A stretch of DNA of 8,656 bases. It comes from Marinilabiliaceae bacterium. Its GTDB lineage: Bacteria > Bacteroidota > Bacteroidia > Bacteroidales > Marinilabiliaceae. This document shows positions 5,980 to 8,656 of the stretch, in pieces. Under the pieces are notes generated by a model that had not been told where the DNA came from, searched no databases, and saw only the letters and a list, made by a program, of their open reading frames with translations. The DNA lies in the NCBI GenBank assembly GCA_027010905.1, contig JALVBA010000179.1:1-8656 (forward strand), written 5' to 3'. Positions within the stretch are counted from its first letter, which is position 1; each line of letters starts with the position of its first letter. Made by a program: the position numbers and the translations under genes.

Positions 5980-7086
5980 TTACGCTGTCTTCCTGTAATT
6001 TCGTATTGCTAACAGGTTTACTAAAACAGCTGAAAAAGTGATAATGAGGAAGTTTATTCGCACACTGCTGAACGAGCTTCCCTTTAGCATAATCAGGCGA
6101 ATAACCTCCACATAGTATTTTATGGGATTGAGCCAGGTGATTTTTTGAGCCCAGCCAGGCATACTCTCAATGGGAGTGAAAAGTCCTGACATCAGGATGA
6201 AGATTACGGAGAAGAACCAGGAGAGGAAAAGTGCCTGCTGTTGTGTGTCGGTTATGGTGGAGATAAACATGCCCATACCGAGAATAAGTATCAGATAGAC
6301 AAACGTAAAAAGATAGACTACAGCTATACTTCCAAGAAATGGCACTTTGAACCAGAAAAGGGCTACTACTAGCCCGATTGTGAATTCAATAAGCCCTATG
6401 ATTAGGAATGGCAATAGTTTACCGATAATGAACTGGTATTTTTTTATTGGGGTGACATTGAGTTGTTCAATGGTTCCAACCTCTTTTTCACGTACAATAT
6501 TCATCCCCGAGAGGAAGAGAGATATCATAGTAACAAGCAGCACTAAAATTCCGGGAACCATAAAAAATTTATAGTCGAGGGCAGGGTTATACCAGTTACG
6601 AGTAATAACTTCGATACCCGGTTTTACTGTAATCCCCCTTTTTTGTACCTCTTCAATTTGAAAGTCCTGAATGATATGTTGCAGATAGTTTGTGCTTATG
6701 CCTGCTTTAGTGCTGTTGATGGCATCGGCAGTGATGTACAACGATGTGGGGCGCCGTGAATTATAGTTACGGCTGAAATGTTCCGGTATGGAGAGAATGA
6801 CATCAATATCATTTTTCTGAATATTGTTAAATCCCTCTTCATAAGTAAATGAAACACCACTTAGGATAAAGTTATCAGACGCCTCAATTTTATTAATCAG
6901 CCGGGATGAAACAGACGCCATATCCTGATCCTGGATATAGATACGTATATTCTTTACTGTAAAATCAGCCGTGTACGATAAAACGGCAAGCTGTATGAGT
7001 GGCATCAGAAACAGAATGGGTTTCATCATTTTGTTTCTGAATATCTGCTTAAACTCTTTTTCTACTATGTATATTATTCGTCGCAT
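5980..7086 (-). CDS. ABC-2 type exporter permease (distal gene of pair)
   Basis: This 368-residue protein belongs to the ABC-2 permease group that includes E. coli YbhR, YbhS and YhhJ, which form drug or small-molecule exporters with a separate ATPase and usually a HlyD-type periplasmic protein. One N-terminal membrane helix (about 23-42) is followed by a large periplasmic domain (about 43-172), then five helices (about 174-195, 222-247, 252-278, 285-304 and 343-361). The signatures are the coupling-helix segment VREKEVGTIEQL (198-209) and LNPIKYYVEVIRLIMLKG near the end. Both are standard for the family and intact. Its ATG overlaps the stop of the upstream permease gene (TAATG), so the two are translationally coupled and should form a heterodimer. 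No ATPase gene is seen in the window. The substrate cannot be inferred. Confidence 0.9.
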   Translation of the reverse strand: MRRIIYIVEKEFKQIFRNKMMKPILFLMPLIQLAVLSYTADFTVKNIRIYIQDQDMASVSSRLINKIEASDNFILSGVSFTYEEGFNNIQKNDIDVILSIPEHFSRNYNSRRPTSLYITADAINSTKAGISTNYLQHIIQDFQIEEVQKRGITVKPGIEVITRNWYNPALDYKFFMVPGILVLLVTMISLFLSGMNIVREKEVGTIEQLNVTPIKKYQFIIGKLLPFLIIGLIEFTIGLVVALFWFKVPFLGSIAVVYLFTFVYLILILGMGMFISTITDTQQQALFLSWFFSVIFILMSGLFTPIESMPGWAQKITWLNPIKYYVEVIRLIMLKGSSFSSVRINFLIITFSAVLVNLLAIRNYRKTA

Positions 7087-8186
7087 TACTCTAGTCTGAT
7101 TTTAAATTTCTTAATTGTTAAAATAACGAGAATCAAAGTGATAAAAGCTATCACATAAGTTTCGAAAGCAATAGTCCCGAAGCCGGCTCCTTTCAGCATT
7201 ATTGATTTAATGATGACGATGAACCACTTTGCCGGAATGATATTGCTGATGTATTGCAATATGGCAGGCATACTTGATACCGGAAAAATAAATCCTGACA
7301 GAAGAATGGTTGGCAGCATCAGTCCCATCATTGAAATCAGCATTGCTGTTTGCTGCGAGTTGGAGACGGTAGAGATAAGCAGTCCGAGGATAAGTGAACT
7401 AAGTATGAAAAGTATTATCTCGGCAAAAAGCAGAGGGTAACTTCCATTCATAGGGATATGAAATACAAACAGACCAAGAAGAAGGATGGTCATGGCGTTT
7501 ACAATTGAGAGTACCATGTAGGGAATTACCTTGCCGATGATAATCACTATCGGTTTTAATGGCGATACGAGAAGAATCTCCATTGTGCCCAACTCTTTTT
7601 CGCGGGCAATAGTTATAGAGGTCATCATGGCAGATACCAACATTAGTATGATGGTCATCACTCCGGGTACAAACATGAAAACACTTTTATTCTCGGGATT
7701 GTAGAGCATCTGAGAGTGAATTACCAAATTGGGAGGAGGCAAAGCTCCTGACTCTATAGTGAAATCACGAATAATTGCTGAGAGGTAGTTTGATAGAATA
7801 TTAGCAGTGTTTGGATCTGATGCATCAGTGATTATCTCTATCTTCGCATCTTTACTGTTGATGAGGTCTGTACCAAAGTTCTCACCAACAACAACCGTTA
7901 GCTTACTTTTTCCTTTGCTAAAAGATTTCTCAATATCACTGTAGGTATTCAATTCATCATCAATATGAAAATATCCTGATGCGCTGATTTTATTTTTCAG
8001 TTTTAGCGAATAGCTGTCGTGCGACAGGTCAAGAAACGAGATGTCGGCATTGTTAATTTCTGTGGTAATGGCAAACCCAAAAAGTATTATCTGGACAATA
8101 GGCATCCCAAACAGGATAATCAGCGTCCGTTTATCCCGGAATATATGTTTGAACTCTTTTCGTATAAATGCAAAAAATGTTTTCAT
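7086..8186 (-). CDS. ABC-2 type exporter permease (proximal gene of pair)
   Basis: This 366-residue paralogue of the downstream permease has the same layout: N-terminal helix (about 22-41), periplasmic domain (about 42-168) and five more helices (about 169-192, 214-240, 250-273, 280-302 and 340-358). The coupling segment AREKELGTMEILLVSPLKP (194-212) and the PAKWFIVIIKSIMLKG segment near the end are clear. Both genes share the N-terminal motif R/EKEFKHIFRDKR, so they arose by duplication, as in YbhR/YbhS. The ATG at 8184-8186 gives the standard family start; no Shine-Dalgarno is visible. In related operons the ATPase gene lies immediately upstream. Here the upstream DNA holds a 9-bp repeat cluster, an inverted repeat and a GxxExxY gene. 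The pair is therefore either driven from beyond that unit or from a promoter within it. Confidence 0.9.
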   Translation of the reverse strand: MKTFFAFIRKEFKHIFRDKRTLIILFGMPIVQIILFGFAITTEINNADISFLDLSHDSYSLKLKNKISASGYFHIDDELNTYSDIEKSFSKGKSKLTVVVGENFGTDLINSKDAKIEIITDASDPNTANILSNYLSAIIRDFTIESGALPPPNLVIHSQMLYNPENKSVFMFVPGVMTIILMLVSAMMTSITIAREKELGTMEILLVSPLKPIVIIIGKVIPYMVLSIVNAMTILLLGLFVFHIPMNGSYPLLFAEIILFILSSLILGLLISTVSNSQQTAMLISMMGLMLPTILLSGFIFPVSSMPAILQYISNIIPAKWFIVIIKSIMLKGAGFGTIAFETYVIAFITLILVILTIKKFKIRLE

Positions 8187-8199
8187 CGTGTCAGTTTTT

Positions 8200-8245
8200 T
8201 AACCACATTAACCACATTAACCACATAAGGCACATAAGGACATAT
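8200..8245. repeat. 9-bp tandem repeat cluster (TAACCACAT)
   Basis: TAACCACAT occurs three times in tandem (8200-8208, 8209-8217, 8218-8226), followed by the degenerate units AAGGCACAT (8227-8235) and AAGGACAT (8236-8243). The cluster sits in the spacer between the exporter permease start and the end of the GxxExxY gene. The third copy forms the left arm of an inverted repeat with 8266-8275. Confidence 0.9.
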
Positions 8246-8275
8246 AAGAAAAACCTATATTTCTCATGTGGTTAA
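8217..8275. repeat. 10-bp inverted repeat beside the GxxExxY stop
   Basis: TTAACCACAT (8217-8226) is the exact reverse complement of ATGTGGTTAA (8266-8275), with 39 nt between. The right arm ends 2 nt from the stop codon of the GxxExxY gene (8278-8280). On the minus-strand transcript it forms a hairpin just after that gene and before the permease gene. It could act as a terminator or mRNA-end structure, or be the boundary of an inserted unit. Confidence 0.7.
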
Positions 8276-8277
8276 TT

Positions 8278-8656
8278 TTAATCATCTAAATTCCTGTATA
8301 ATTCATTAACATATGTTCTTTGACCATCCCTGTATAGGTTTGTAACATTGAAATTAAGTAATAGGCCTTTGGGTGCTTTCAATAGTTTCATATAGGTTAA
8401 CAACTGTGCTTCATGAACAGGATTTATGCCATCTGTTGCTTTTATTTCTACAGGAAGAGTAGCTTCAACAAAAAAATCACATCTTAATTCCGCCTCTATT
8501 TCTAATCCTTTATAGTTAATAGGAACTTTCATTTCGGATATGAAGTTTATTCCTCGAAGCGTTAGTTCGTGTTTTAAACATTTATGATAAACGCTTTCGA
8601 GCAAGCCGGGGCCTAATTGCTTGTGAACTTCAATAGCAGCACCGTTTACTCTATAA
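8278..8656 (-). CDS. GxxExxY protein, PD-(D/E)xK-like fold (5' end missing)
   Basis: The frame runs from the right edge to TAA (8278-8280), giving 125 codons. The family signature is GPGLLESVY, with IEVHKQLGPG just before it. Later come INYKGLEIEAELRCDFFVE and VEIKA, which contain the D...E-x-K pattern of PDDEXK_3-type proteins. Further on are the HEAQLLTYMKLL and GLLLNFNV segments. The family is abundant in Bacteroidota and often present in many copies per genome. A nuclease-like fold is inferred from sequence, but the biological role is unproven. An internal TTG (8602-8604) is not the start, since the conserved part continues upstream; roughly the first ten residues lie outside the window. 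It lies upstream of and in line with the exporter permease genes, separated by the repeat cluster. Confidence 0.9.
   Translation of the reverse strand, partial: YRVNGAAIEVHKQLGPGLLESVYHKCLKHELTLRGINFISEMKVPINYKGLEIEAELRCDFFVEATLPVEIKATDGINPVHEAQLLTYMKLLKAPKGLLLNFNVTNLYRDGQRTYVNELYRNLDD

Overview
The window reads as chromosomal accessory DNA from a Bacteroidota bacterium, most likely Bacteroidales. It is AT-rich. Genes start without Shine-Dalgarno sequences. The gene content is typical of the phylum: a lipoprotein sulfatase, a Bacteroidota-type DUF493 protein, a GxxExxY protein and paired ABC-2 permeases. No rRNA, tRNA or CRISPR array is visible.

Left end (1-468): this is the scar or end of mobile DNA. 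A 17-bp direct repeat and a long hairpin come first. They are followed by the 3' end of a group II intron: domain V with its 2-nt bulge and GNRA loop, domain VI with a bulged branch-point A, and a terminal AT. Directly after the junction lies the C-terminal coding tail of the gene the intron entered.

Middle (469-3379): a DUF493 gene (-) diverges from an ERCC4-type nuclease gene (+). The nuclease gene stays in one frame over its full length but carries three nonsense codons within 30 nt. A 4.7-copy, 14-bp tandem repeat starts on its stop codon and leads into a DUF6629-type membrane protein gene. A convergent sfsA gene follows, and its conserved reading frame has no ATG, GTG or TTG start; ATT is the best candidate. 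A 346-nt divergent intergenic region separates sfsA from the sulfatase.

Right half (3380-8656): a lipoprotein sulfatase with a Cys-type active site is followed 30 nt later by two overlapping half-size permease genes. The two permeases look like the two homologous halves of a YraQ/ArsP_1-type (PF03773) permease encoded separately. Six nt further on and convergent lie two translationally coupled ABC-2 exporter permease genes (transcribed right to left). Where their ATPase and membrane-fusion genes would be expected, the window instead shows a 9-bp repeat cluster, an inverted repeat and a GxxExxY nuclease-fold gene that runs off the right edge.

No single dramatic new system is evident. The best leads are the coupled half-permeases behind a sulfatase, the intron and its interrupted host gene, the cluster of nonsense codons in the ERCC4 gene, and the repeat-bounded GxxExxY unit upstream of the exporter permeases. 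Family assignments come from motif recognition by eye, without database searches.
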